DNA of 15,853 nt from Candidatus Pollutiaquabacter sp. (GCA_903854075.1 CAINVI010000039.1:1-15853), one strand, 5' to 3'. Numbered from the stretch's first letter, positions 1 to 7,679 are shown. Numbers and translations: made by a program. The notes: generated from the letters alone by a model not told the origin.

Positions 1-1
1 A

Positions 2-32
2 TTGTATGGGGCCGATCGTCCACTTATGTTTG
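2..32 (+). promoter_or_regulatory. Predicted Bacteroidota sigma-A-type promoter of the T9SS surface protein gene
   Basis: TTG at 2-4 is followed after 20 bases by TATGTTTG at 25-32. This matches the Bacteroidota -33 TTG / -7 TAnnTTTG pattern, and the spacing is within its usual range. Transcription would start near base 39-40, giving a leader of a little under 60 bases before the ATG at 97. The -33 element sits at the window edge, so its context is only partly visible. The call rests on motif match and position alone. Confidence 0.5.
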
Positions 33-96
33 TAGCGTGAAATAGCGCCTACTCACTAAATCGATTGTCTCACTACACCTAATACCTATCCTTGCA

Positions 97-2253
97 ATGA
101 AACGTCTCTACTCCCTTCTGCTGCTATTGTTGACCGTCTCCGGGATCAATACTGCTACCGCGTCACATGTTATGGGCGGCGAAATCTCTTACACGTGGAT
201 CAGTGGTACTACCTACGAACTCCAACTTACGTACTATAGAGACTGCCAGGGCATCAATGCGCCGGCTACGATTAGTATATCGGCTTCGTCAACGTGTTAT
301 CCCACTCCCCTAACCATCGTTGCCACTGCCTCCGCCAACTCGCCACAGCAGGTCTCTCCGATTTGCGCCAGCGTGCAATCCAATTGTAATGGCGGACAAT
401 TTAACGGAATAGAAAAATGGGAATACGTAGGGAACATTACCTTACCAGGAAACTGTAGTGACTGGATTTTCTCGTATACAGAATGTTGCCGGAACGGGGC
501 TATCACCAACCTGAACCAACCCTTCAGTCAAAGCTCCTATTTCTGGGCACAACTCAACAACTTTGATACGCCGTTCAACAACTCGGCCACCTTTGCCGGA
601 AATCCTGTTCCTTATCTAACAGCCGGTGCGCCTGTACAAATCAACAATGGCGCCTTTGATGCGGACAACGACTCTATCGTTGTGTCTCTGTCTGCTGCAT
701 TAGGAAATGGCGGAGTACCGTTGACTTACGCAGGTTTTGCCACTCCTACCAACCCTATCACGACACTCTCTGGAATTACGATCGATCCATCCACCGGTAA
801 CGTTTCCTTAACCCCCTCAGCACCGGAAGTAGACGTAATTGTTTATCGTATTGATGAATACCGCAATGGCATTCTCATCGGCTCCTCCACCCGTGACTTC
901 CAAGTGAATGTAATCACGTATACCAATGCATTGCCAACCCTGAGCGGAATCAATGGTTCAGCTTCCTACCTGAACACTGTTTGCGCAGGCGATACCCTGG
1001 GCTTCACGTTGTACTCCGATGATGCTGATGCCAACGACAGCACAACCATTGACATTCTGTCAACCGGACTGGGTTCAGTGGTCAGCGCTACCTACTTCGG
1101 TGGACAAAAAGACTCGGTATATATCGAACTCATCGCCGACGGTTCATTAATCAGCCCACTGGCACATACGTTATACATTCGTGTCAGTGACAACAAATGT
1201 CCTTATATCGGAACTCAGACTTATGCTTACCAGATATATGTCAACGGCTGCAGTGCAGACGTTTGGCCCGGTGATGCTAACAACGACTTGAGCTGCAACC
1301 TGTACGACATCCTCCCAATCGGACTTGGCTACAACGCTTCAGGACCTGTACGAACAAATGCATCGCTTGTCTGGGTAGCACAACCGTCCACCGATTGGTC
1401 ATCTTCTTTCGCCTCCGGAAACAACTACAAGTTTGCAGATTGTAACGGCGACGGTATTATTGACAGTAATGATACACTGGCCATTGCTCAGAACTATGGT
1501 CTTACACATCCTGTTCGCTTGGCCAATTCGACGAATCAGCAGAACAGTTTGGCGAACATGTACCTTATCTCAAGCACAGACACCGCCGGTCCAAACAGTA
1601 CGGTGCAAGTCGACATTCGTCTGGGAGACGTATCGGCTCCTGCCCGCCGCATCTATGGCATTGCCTTTAAGCTTGCTTTTAATCCGACGATCATAGATCC
1701 GTCAGCATCGTCCCTTCAATTCTCTGGAAGTCAGCTGGGAACTCCCGGAGCCGATTTGATGACCTTCGTTCGTCCGGACTGGACCAACGGCATCATTGAT
1801 GCTGTCGCTGTCCGCATGGATGGCAATGAGCAAACGGTTGATTCTACCATCGCCTTATTCGATGTCGTGATTGTAGACAATGTTTCCGCAAGAACCACCT
1901 TGAGCTTCGATCTTCTTGGCGTGCGCGCCATTGATGCAGGAGGCATTGCCAAGTTCTTTTCTATTATCAATGATAGTGTAAGTGTTAATTCCGGCACCAC
2001 AGGTATTCGCAACCCTTTCATCGATGTTGTATCGGTTTATCCGAACCCCGCCAACGAGACGTTACGCATTTCTGGAGCAACTGCGATTCGTCAAATCGTC
2101 GTTCGTGATCTGAACGGAAAAATCATCTCCAGTACGGATGCCTCGTGGTCCGGCACTTCCATTGACATTCAATCGTTGAGCGAAGGTGTATACTTTGCCG
2201 AGATTACTGCCGACGGAAATGTGTACCGTAAGAAATTCAGTGTGATTCGTTAA
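97..2253 (+). CDS. Secreted/surface protein with dockerin-like Ca loops, cohesin-like domain and T9SS C-terminal sorting domain
   Basis: This is a 718-residue exported protein. Residues 1-22 form a signal peptide (MKR, a Leu run, cleavage likely at ATA|S). The mature N-terminus (SHVMGGEISYTW, then YYRDCQG) and a Cys-rich stretch including ECCRNGAI resemble a module common at the N-terminus of Bacteroidota surface proteins. A FDADNDS motif near residue 190 looks like a Ca-binding Ig/cadherin-type region. Two 12-residue EF-hand loops follow: D393/N395/D397/N401/D404 and D448/N450/D452/D456/D459. Residues about 487-632 read as a cohesin-like beta-sandwich. The C-terminus (VSVYPNPAN near 645-653, ending KKFSVIR) is a type A T9SS sorting domain, so the protein should be carried across the outer membrane and attached or released there. 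No catalytic domain is visible; an adhesive or structural role is an inference. No Shine-Dalgarno precedes the ATG. It stands alone between its own promoter and terminator. Confidence 0.85.
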   Translation: MKRLYSLLLLLLTVSGINTATASHVMGGEISYTWISGTTYELQLTYYRDCQGINAPATISISASSTCYPTPLTIVATASANSPQQVSPICASVQSNCNGGQFNGIEKWEYVGNITLPGNCSDWIFSYTECCRNGAITNLNQPFSQSSYFWAQLNNFDTPFNNSATFAGNPVPYLTAGAPVQINNGAFDADNDSIVVSLSAALGNGGVPLTYAGFATPTNPITTLSGITIDPSTGNVSLTPSAPEVDVIVYRIDEYRNGILIGSSTRDFQVNVITYTNALPTLSGINGSASYLNTVCAGDTLGFTLYSDDADANDSTTIDILSTGLGSVVSATYFGGQKDSVYIELIADGSLISPLAHTLYIRVSDNKCPYIGTQTYAYQIYVNGCSADVWPGDANNDLSCNLYDILPIGLGYNASGPVRTNASLVWVAQPSTDWSSSFASGNNYKFADCNGDGIIDSNDTLAIAQNYGLTHPVRLANSTNQQNSLANMYLISSTDTAGPNSTVQVDIRLGDVSAPARRIYGIAFKLAFNPTIIDPSASSLQFSGSQLGTPGADLMTFVRPDWTNGIIDAVAVRMDGNEQTVDSTIALFDVVIVDNVSARTTLSFDLLGVRAIDAGGIAKFFSIINDSVSVNSGTTGIRNPFIDVVSVYPNPANETLRISGATAIRQIVVRDLNGKIISSTDASWSGTSIDIQSLSEGVYFAEITADGNVYRKKFSVIR

Positions 2254-2254
2254 G

Positions 2255-2272
2255 TTTCGTTTTCGTTTTCGT
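2255..2272 (+). repeat. Three perfect tandem TTTCGT hexamers just after the stop codon
   Basis: TTTCGT is repeated three times without mismatch, starting one base after the TAA at 2251-2253 and ending just before the terminator hairpin. It lies in the 3' untranslated part of the transcript. No function is known to me; it could be a short microsatellite prone to slippage. Confidence 0.8.
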
Positions 2273-2276
2273 GTGG

Positions 2277-2310
2277 AAAAGCCCCCGGAGTTCGGGGGCT
2301 TTTATTTTTT
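2277..2310 (+). terminator. Rho-independent terminator between convergent genes
   Basis: AAAAGCCCCCG (2277-2287), a GAGTT loop and CGGGGGCTTTT (2293-2303) form an 11-bp hairpin followed by a T-rich tail to 2310. It lies 23 bases after the stop of the surface protein gene. Read on the minus strand, the same hairpin is followed by four T residues, so it may also stop transcripts from the carbonic anhydrase gene ending at 2349. Confidence 0.93.
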
Positions 2311-2348
2311 ACCAAGTATAGATCAACGAAAAACGATGCAGTCGACGA

Positions 2349-2981
2349 CTATAAATCGTCGTACTCATAGATATCCTGCAAATCTGTTCCTGCAGGCATC
2401 TCGCACACCGGATTTATGATTCCGTCTTTGAGATCGTAGACCCAGCCGTGCAAATGAGGACGCTGTTCATGCTTCCATGCACGTTGCACTACGGAGGTCT
2501 TTGCCAGGTTCATCACCTGCTCCTGGACATTCAGTTCTACCATCCGATCGATTTTCTGATCGTCACTTATAATTCCATCGACTTCCTGGCGATGAAAACG
2601 GTAGACGTCCTTAATATTACGCAACCATTTATTAGCTATACCCATATCATGCTGCGTCATGGCTGCGCGTACGCCGCCACAACCGTGGTGACCACAGACG
2701 ATGATGTGCTCCACTTTCAGCGCGCGTACTGCATAGTCCAGAACGGTCAAAAGATTCAAGTCGGTATGAACTACCATATTAGCGACGTTCCGGTGAACAA
2801 AAATTTCACCTGGCTGTGTGCCGGTGATTTCATTAGCCGGCACCCGGCTATCGCTGCAACCAATCCAGAGGAACTTAGGCGTTTGGATATGGGCAAGTCG
2901 GGAAAAGTATTCCGGATCATCCTGCACCTTTTCATTGGCCCAGGCTTTATTCGCTAGCAATAATTTCTCGTAGGGTTTCAT
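2349..2981 (-). CDS. can: Beta-class carbonic anhydrase (type II, bicarbonate-gated)
   Basis: This is a cytosolic zinc enzyme that interconverts CO2 and bicarbonate. The 210 residues align over the whole length with the E. coli Can / Haemophilus HICA type. The zinc ligands are C42, H98 and C101, with the D44-R46 dyad in GCSDSRV; these positions match the E. coli enzyme numbering. W39, R64 and Y182 match the non-catalytic bicarbonate site (W39/R64/Y181 in HICA) that makes type II enzymes shut down at low pH. There is no signal peptide. The ATG at 2979-2981 gives the expected N-terminus (MKPYEKLLLANKAW). It starts 24 bases after the SulP transporter gene on the same strand and is very likely co-transcribed with it, which suggests joint handling of bicarbonate. 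Only an A-rich sequence precedes the start; no Shine-Dalgarno is visible. The identity is secure; the in vivo purpose is inferred from the neighbour. Confidence 0.95.
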   Translation of the reverse strand: MKPYEKLLLANKAWANEKVQDDPEYFSRLAHIQTPKFLWIGCSDSRVPANEITGTQPGEIFVHRNVANMVVHTDLNLLTVLDYAVRALKVEHIIVCGHHGCGGVRAAMTQHDMGIANKWLRNIKDVYRFHRQEVDGIISDDQKIDRMVELNVQEQVMNLAKTSVVQRAWKHEQRPHLHGWVYDLKDGIINPVCEMPAGTDLQDIYEYDDL

Positions 2982-3005
2982 AGGTTTTCTTTTTAGATAA
3001 ACTGT

Positions 3006-4583
3006 TTATTCAACGATAAACGCTTTTATAGACGAGCTAAACCCTTGGCTTTTATAAGTGCTTGTCTTGATTTCTACTGTAATGTTTTTTAAGGAGGCAT
3101 GCCGTGCAAAATCTTCCACGACGCCAACAACATCCTTATCAATAAAATCCGCACGGGATGCATCAATAAGCACGTGTGCATTCTCAGGCACCGACTCCAG
3201 CTTGGCTTTTATTAGTGGTTTGTTAAGGTAGGAAACGTCCTTTCGCATGCGGAAAAGGTATTTATTATCATCGTTCACCACCACAATTGCGGATTTAAAG
3301 TTGCTGCGCATGACAAAAAATAAACCGACCAAGCAGCCGATAAGGATCCCTACCAATAAATCGGTAAGAAGTATGGAGACAATAGTAACCACGAACGGAA
3401 CGAACTGATCCAAGCCAGCAGTATAAAAAGCTTTGAAAATAGAAGGTTTGGCTAATTTATAGCCGGTATAGATCAAGACTGCTGCCAGCGCGGCCTTGGG
3501 AATCAAATTCAGCAGCTGAGGAATGAACAGTACACTCAACAAAAGAAAAACACCATGCAAGATGGCCGAGAGCTTTGTTTTTGCCCCACTATTAACGTTA
3601 GCCGAAGTACGTACAATGACCGAGGTAAGTGGCAATCCACCCAATAAACCGGAGATCATATTCCCAACACCTTGAGCCTTTAACTCACGGTTGGTCGGAG
3701 TCACCCGTTTTAACGGATCCAGATTATCGGCGGCCTCAATACTCAACAATGTTTCCAAACTGGCAACCAATGCGATGGTGACTGCCGTAATCCAAACCTG
3801 CGGATTACTGATGTAGCTGAAGTCTGGTGATTGTAAAGAAGATAAAAAATCTGAGGCCGATAATGAAATAGGGATTGTCACCAAGTGGTCACTTAACAAC
3901 GCCCACTCCGGCCGATTTGCAATAGCCCACTGGTTCATGAATACCGCTGTGAGCACAATCAGCAGTGGAGCCGGAATCAACTGAAACGCTTTGCCCAACT
4001 TAGCGATATAATTTTCCCAGACAATTTGAATCAGCAGAGATACCGCACCAATGATCATCGCCCAAGGAAGCACATGACTCAGCGCTTCACTAATTCCGCT
4101 GAAGGTATTTCCATGATCCACCTGGAAAAAGCTTTCATCTCCTTCGTAATCGGCGTCGTAACCAATCAAGTGTGGAAATTGCTTGAGGATAAGTATTAAT
4201 CCGATCGCCGCCAACATACCCTTAATCACCGATGAGGGAATGTAATCACCGATGACTCCCGCTCGAAGAAACCCAAGCACCAGCTGTAAAAATCCACCGA
4301 TTACTACTGCTAGTAAAAAGGCCTCGAAGGCCGGCAGTTTGCCCAATGCAGCCACTACGATGGCCGTAAGTCCGGCAGCGGGACCGGACACACTTAAATG
4401 TGATCCGCTTAAAATACCAACTACAATACCACCAACTACACCGGCCACCAGACCGGACATTAGTGGCGCTTGAGACCCCAGCGCGATACCCAAACATAAC
4501 GGCAGCGCTATCAGAAATACCACCAGCGCTGCCGGTAGATCCGCAGCTAAAGAAGCGCCTAGTGTATTCGTTTTATTTCGCAT
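3006..4583 (-). CDS. SulP (SLC26)-family anion transporter with C-terminal STAS domain, likely bicarbonate
   Basis: This is an inner-membrane secondary transporter of 525 residues. The N-terminal part (ADLPAALVVFLIALPLCLG, then SGSHLSVSGPAAGLTA at 60-74) and the core block (SLETLL at 275-280, NRELKAQGVGN at 298-308, GLPLTSVIVRTSAN at 316-329) are diagnostic of SulP proteins. Many hydrophobic segments span residues about 15-425. Residues about 430-525 form a short cytoplasmic STAS domain (VLIDASRADFIDKDVVG). The family carries sulfate, bicarbonate, dicarboxylates or other anions, and substrate cannot be read from sequence. The carbonic anhydrase gene 24 bases downstream favours bicarbonate; natural SulP-carbonic anhydrase fusions are known. 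A terminator separates it from coxA, so it should have its own promoter in 4584-4700, where I see no convincing Bacteroidota consensus. The nearest match on the minus strand is a TTG 17-18 bases before TTATTTG. Confidence 0.9.
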   Translation of the reverse strand: MRNKTNTLGASLAADLPAALVVFLIALPLCLGIALGSQAPLMSGLVAGVVGGIVVGILSGSHLSVSGPAAGLTAIVVAALGKLPAFEAFLLAVVIGGFLQLVLGFLRAGVIGDYIPSSVIKGMLAAIGLILILKQFPHLIGYDADYEGDESFFQVDHGNTFSGISEALSHVLPWAMIIGAVSLLIQIVWENYIAKLGKAFQLIPAPLLIVLTAVFMNQWAIANRPEWALLSDHLVTIPISLSASDFLSSLQSPDFSYISNPQVWITAVTIALVASLETLLSIEAADNLDPLKRVTPTNRELKAQGVGNMISGLLGGLPLTSVIVRTSANVNSGAKTKLSAILHGVFLLLSVLFIPQLLNLIPKAALAAVLIYTGYKLAKPSIFKAFYTAGLDQFVPFVVTIVSILLTDLLVGILIGCLVGLFFVMRSNFKSAIVVVNDDNKYLFRMRKDVSYLNKPLIKAKLESVPENAHVLIDASRADFIDKDVVGVVEDFARHASLKNITVEIKTSTYKSQGFSSSIKAFIVE

Positions 4584-4656
4584 AGTTCAATAGAGGATTA
4601 CAACGCTTTGTGACAAATTGGTAAATTCAAATAACGCTAAAAGTCTCGGTCACAAT

Positions 4657-4675
4657 TCTTAATTGAATGTTAAGA
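4657..4675. promoter_or_regulatory. Inverted repeat upstream of the SulP gene, possible operator
   Basis: TCTTAA at 4657-4662 and TTAAGA at 4670-4675 form a 6-bp perfect inverted repeat with a 7-base spacer. It lies about 75-90 bases upstream of the SulP start, in the only sizeable gap of the minus-strand region. The position suits a regulator-binding site, but the sequence here is AT-rich and a chance palindrome is quite possible. Confidence 0.25.
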
Positions 4676-4700
4676 TTTAGTAAGCCCTGAAGAAAAGCAT

Positions 4701-4729
4701 AAAAAAAGGCTGTCTTTCGACAGCTTTTT
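4701..4729 (-). terminator. Rho-independent terminator downstream of coxA
   Basis: On the minus strand the transcript would read GCTGTC, a GAAA tetraloop and GACAGC, then a C and seven T residues (4701-4707 on the plus strand). The hairpin begins about 20 bases after the coxA stop codon. It marks the end of the act-cox operon and makes the SulP/carbonic anhydrase pair a separate unit. Five T residues also follow on the plus strand, so it could work in both directions, though nothing is transcribed towards it from that side. Confidence 0.88.
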
Positions 4730-4747
4730 AACAGTAAAAAAATCCGT

Positions 4748-6559
4748 TTACTCTTCTCCAGGAAGATTCGAGTTTTTTGTTTCGGAGTAAGGCGTTGTTT
4801 GTGGAATGAAGTCGTCCTCAGCACCCGGCTTTCCATAATCATACGGCCAGCGGTGTACAGCAGGGATTTCTCCAGGCCAGTTTCCGTGGATGTGCTCCAC
4901 AGGCGCTGTCCACTCTAGTGTATTAGAATTCCAAGGATTCTGTTCGGCTTTGCGTCCGCGGTACATACTGTAGAAGAAATTGAACGCGAAAATGAGCTGT
5001 GCCAAACCACCGAGAATTGCAAAAACACTGACCAGGGCGTTGATATTTAGCGCGCCATCAAATCCTTCGTAAGCAGTGTATGCATAATAGCGACGCGGCG
5101 CGCCGGACAAGCCAACAAAGTGCATTGGGAAGAAGGTGCCGTAAACGCTGATAATGGTCAGCCAGAAGTGCCAATAACCCAAACGCTTGTCGAGCATGCG
5201 ACCGAACATACGCGGGAACCAGTGGTAAACTCCGGCAAACATTCCGAAGATCGCCGATGAACCCATTACGATGTGAAAGTGTGCAACGACAAAATAGGTG
5301 TCGTGAATATTGATATCCAATGCGGAGTCACCGAGGATAATACCGGTTAGACCACCGGAAATAAAAAACGAAACCAGTCCAATGGCGAACATCATTGCCG
5401 GAGAAAGCACAACATTACCGCGCCATAAGGTAGCGAGGTAGTTGAATACTTTAACTGCAGAAGGTATAGCTACCAACAGGGTGGTGAATACGAATACGGA
5501 TCCGAGGAACGGATTCATTCCTGTGATAAACATGTGGTGACCCCAAACAATGAACGACAGGAACGCGATGACAAGCATCGAACCGATCATGGCCTTGTAA
5601 CCGAAGATTGGCTTACGGGATTGAGTAGCGATAACTTCAGAAGCCAGACCAAGAGCAGGCAATAATACGATATAAACCTCCGGGTGACCCAGGAACCAGA
5701 AGAGGTGCTGGAAAAGTACCGGTGAACCACCGGCATAATGCAACGGTGCTCCATCAATAAAGATATCGGACAGGTAGAAGCTGGTGCCAAAACTGCGATC
5801 GAACAACAACAACAATGCTGCTGCAAAAAGAACAGGGAACGAAAGAATACCCAGGATGGCCGTAATGAAGAATGCCCAGATGGTCAACGGCAAACGTGTC
5901 ATACTCATACCTTTGGTGCGCATATTCAAAATGGTCACCACGTAATTGATACCACCTAACAAGGCAGAGGCAATGAACAACACCATGCTAACCAGCCACA
6001 TCGTCATACCAAGTCCGGAACCTGGTATAGCTTGAGGCAATGCACTCAGCGGCGGGTAAATCGTCCAACCGGCAGATGCAGGACCAGCTTCAATGAATAA
6101 GGACATGGTCATCACTGTACAGGAAGCGAAGAAAAACCAGTACGAAAGCATATTCAGAACGCCGGAGGCCATATCTCGTGCACCTACCTGAAGTGGAATC
6201 AATAGGTTACTGAATGTTCCGGATAGTCCACCGGTCAACACGAAGAAGACCATGATGGTACCATGAATCGTCACCAGCGCCAGGTAAAAGCCGGGGTCTA
6301 GTTTTCCATCTTTTCCCCACTTACCGATAAGGCTCTCGAGAAAGCCAAATTTTTGGTCCGGCCAACCCAGTTGCAAACGGAAAATGAGCGACATGATCAT
6401 GGCTAAAAACGCCATAACAATAGCAGTGATAAGAAACTGCTTGGAGATCATTTTATGATCCGTACTGAAGATATACTTGCTCCAGAATGAATCGTTGTGA
6501 TGTTCATGATGGTCGTGAGCGCCGTGAGCCTCATCGTGACCGTGTGCATGCGTTGACAT
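4748..6559 (-). CDS. coxA: aa3-type cytochrome c oxidase subunit I
   Basis: This is the catalytic subunit of the terminal oxidase: it reduces O2 to water at heme a3-CuB and pumps protons across the inner membrane. Numbered from the ATG at 6557-6559 (603 residues), it has all core residues. H99 and H429 bind heme a, H427 binds heme a3, and H292, H341 and H342 bind CuB. Y296 is in GHPEVY, E294 marks the A1 type, D128 (GARDM) is the D-channel entry and K322 (FGYKAMIGS) the K-channel. Length and hydrophobic pattern fit a 12-helix protein. A TTG four codons upstream extends the frame, but the ATG is preferred; an AGGA lies 3 bases before it, closer than ideal. Residues 4-21 contain nine histidines, an odd cytoplasmic tail. 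It is the last gene of the operon, 58 bases after coxB, and is followed by a terminator. Confidence 0.97.
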   Translation of the reverse strand: MSTHAHGHDEAHGAHDHHEHHNDSFWSKYIFSTDHKMISKQFLITAIVMAFLAMIMSLIFRLQLGWPDQKFGFLESLIGKWGKDGKLDPGFYLALVTIHGTIMVFFVLTGGLSGTFSNLLIPLQVGARDMASGVLNMLSYWFFFASCTVMTMSLFIEAGPASAGWTIYPPLSALPQAIPGSGLGMTMWLVSMVLFIASALLGGINYVVTILNMRTKGMSMTRLPLTIWAFFITAILGILSFPVLFAAALLLLFDRSFGTSFYLSDIFIDGAPLHYAGGSPVLFQHLFWFLGHPEVYIVLLPALGLASEVIATQSRKPIFGYKAMIGSMLVIAFLSFIVWGHHMFITGMNPFLGSVFVFTTLLVAIPSAVKVFNYLATLWRGNVVLSPAMMFAIGLVSFFISGGLTGIILGDSALDINIHDTYFVVAHFHIVMGSSAIFGMFAGVYHWFPRMFGRMLDKRLGYWHFWLTIISVYGTFFPMHFVGLSGAPRRYYAYTAYEGFDGALNINALVSVFAILGGLAQLIFAFNFFYSMYRGRKAEQNPWNSNTLEWTAPVEHIHGNWPGEIPAVHRWPYDYGKPGAEDDFIPQTTPYSETKNSNLPGEE

Positions 6560-6617
6560 GTATCCTGACAATTAATTGATCGTTACAAATTCTGTTCTAT
6601 TGCCTTTCGTACTGTAA

Positions 6618-7679
6618 TTAACGACTGGCAACTATTTTTGTTTTATCTTCTGACGCTACCGCCATTTTGGTGGTGTCCGCAGCCGGAGTCGCAGGAGCGG
6701 ACGGAGCAGCCGCCTCAGGACGTGCAAAAACCCACTGCTGGTCTTTGTACCAGGTTTTGAAGGCGTCTGCCGGGCTGATGACCACGTTCATTTTCATATT
6801 ATAATGGGCCACGCCGCAAATTTTATTGCAAAGCAGCACATAATTGAACTTCTCATTGCCCGTAATCATACGCATACTGTCGGTGGTAATGGTCGACTCA
6901 AAGTGGAATTGGGTCTCCATACCCGGCACGGCATTCATCTGAGCGCGTAAGTGTGGCAGATACACCGAGTGAATGATATCACGCGAGTGAATCTTCAACA
7001 AAACCGGTGTATTAACCGGAAGGTAAAGGTCACGGGTAATTTTGTCATCCTTGGAAGCCGGATCGTTGACATCCACGCCCAAAGGATTATCGTCCGTGAT
7101 GAGTTTAAAGTTAGAGCGACCCAGTACATTATCTTCTCCGGCATAACGCGCCGTCCAATCAAACTGTTTACCGTAAATCTCGATGACCATGGCATCTTTC
7201 GGTGCAGGTCCGGTGATATCAGTCCAGAGTTTCAATCCGTAAACGATAAGTCCCATCAGCACTACTCCCGGAACGGCCGTCCAAATCAACTCCAGTTTAT
7301 GGTTGTCCGGATAGAAATAGGCTTTCTCGCCTTTGCGGTGACGATACTTATACGCGAATCCGAACAGCAATATCTGCGTGATGAAGAACACCACGATAAT
7401 GAGTGCAAAGTTGAGGTTCAGGTAATCATCAGTGAGTACCCCATGCTTAGACGCAGCTACCGGAAGCAAATACTTCTTCGCATCGAGCGTGAAATAAACC
7501 ATACCGATAAGACCAACGACAAGGAACAGGATAAAATAGATTCCGTTGCGTTTGGAGTCCGCATCTGTCACATACTCTTCTTCGCCGCGCAGATCCCGGA
7601 CTAATTCCAGGACGCGGATGATGCGCCAAATGGTCAGGAGGGCGAGAATTACAACAATCAGAACAAGTAGCTTAATCAT
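6618..7679 (-). CDS. coxB: Cytochrome c oxidase subunit II (CuA protein)
   Basis: This subunit takes electrons, here presumably from the ACIII cytochromes, through its CuA centre and passes them to heme a of CoxA. It has 353 residues. The cupredoxin domain spans about 160-305, with H237 (IIHSVYLPH) and the loop C284-x3-C288-x3-H292-x2-M295 as CuA ligands. The loop reads CNKICGVAHYNM, so the usual Glu between the two cysteines is Lys286. Four hydrophobic segments are visible (about 3-22, 47-66, 90-110, 131-150), two more than the minimal subunit II, and the first has no signal-peptidase site. After the domain comes an Ala/Pro-rich tail from about 320 to the end. There is no C-terminal cytochrome c domain. 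It lies 48 bases after actF and 58 bases before coxA, in the same operon. Confidence 0.95.
   Translation of the reverse strand: MIKLLVLIVVILALLTIWRIIRVLELVRDLRGEEEYVTDADSKRNGIYFILFLVVGLIGMVYFTLDAKKYLLPVAASKHGVLTDDYLNLNFALIIVVFFITQILLFGFAYKYRHRKGEKAYFYPDNHKLELIWTAVPGVVLMGLIVYGLKLWTDITGPAPKDAMVIEIYGKQFDWTARYAGEDNVLGRSNFKLITDDNPLGVDVNDPASKDDKITRDLYLPVNTPVLLKIHSRDIIHSVYLPHLRAQMNAVPGMETQFHFESTITTDSMRMITGNEKFNYVLLCNKICGVAHYNMKMNVVISPADAFKTWYKDQQWVFARPEAAAPSAPATPAADTTKMAVASEDKTKIVASR

Noticed and set aside
2343..2361. Inverted repeat CGACGA-N7-TCGTCG over the end of the carbonic anhydrase gene
   Set aside because: Mostly explained by the Asp-Asp codons and the stop; no T run follows on either strand, so it is not a terminator.
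2448..2957. Plus-strand open frame opposite the carbonic anhydrase gene
   Set aside because: The minus-strand frame has all catalytic residues of a beta-carbonic anhydrase; the antisense frame has no recognisable features.
5802..5813. Short AAC repeat inside coxA
   Set aside because: It encodes a Leu run in a membrane helix and needs no other explanation.
6560..6571. TTG start giving CoxA four more residues
   Set aside because: The ATG at 6557-6559 is a better start codon, and the added residues show no family conservation that I recognise.
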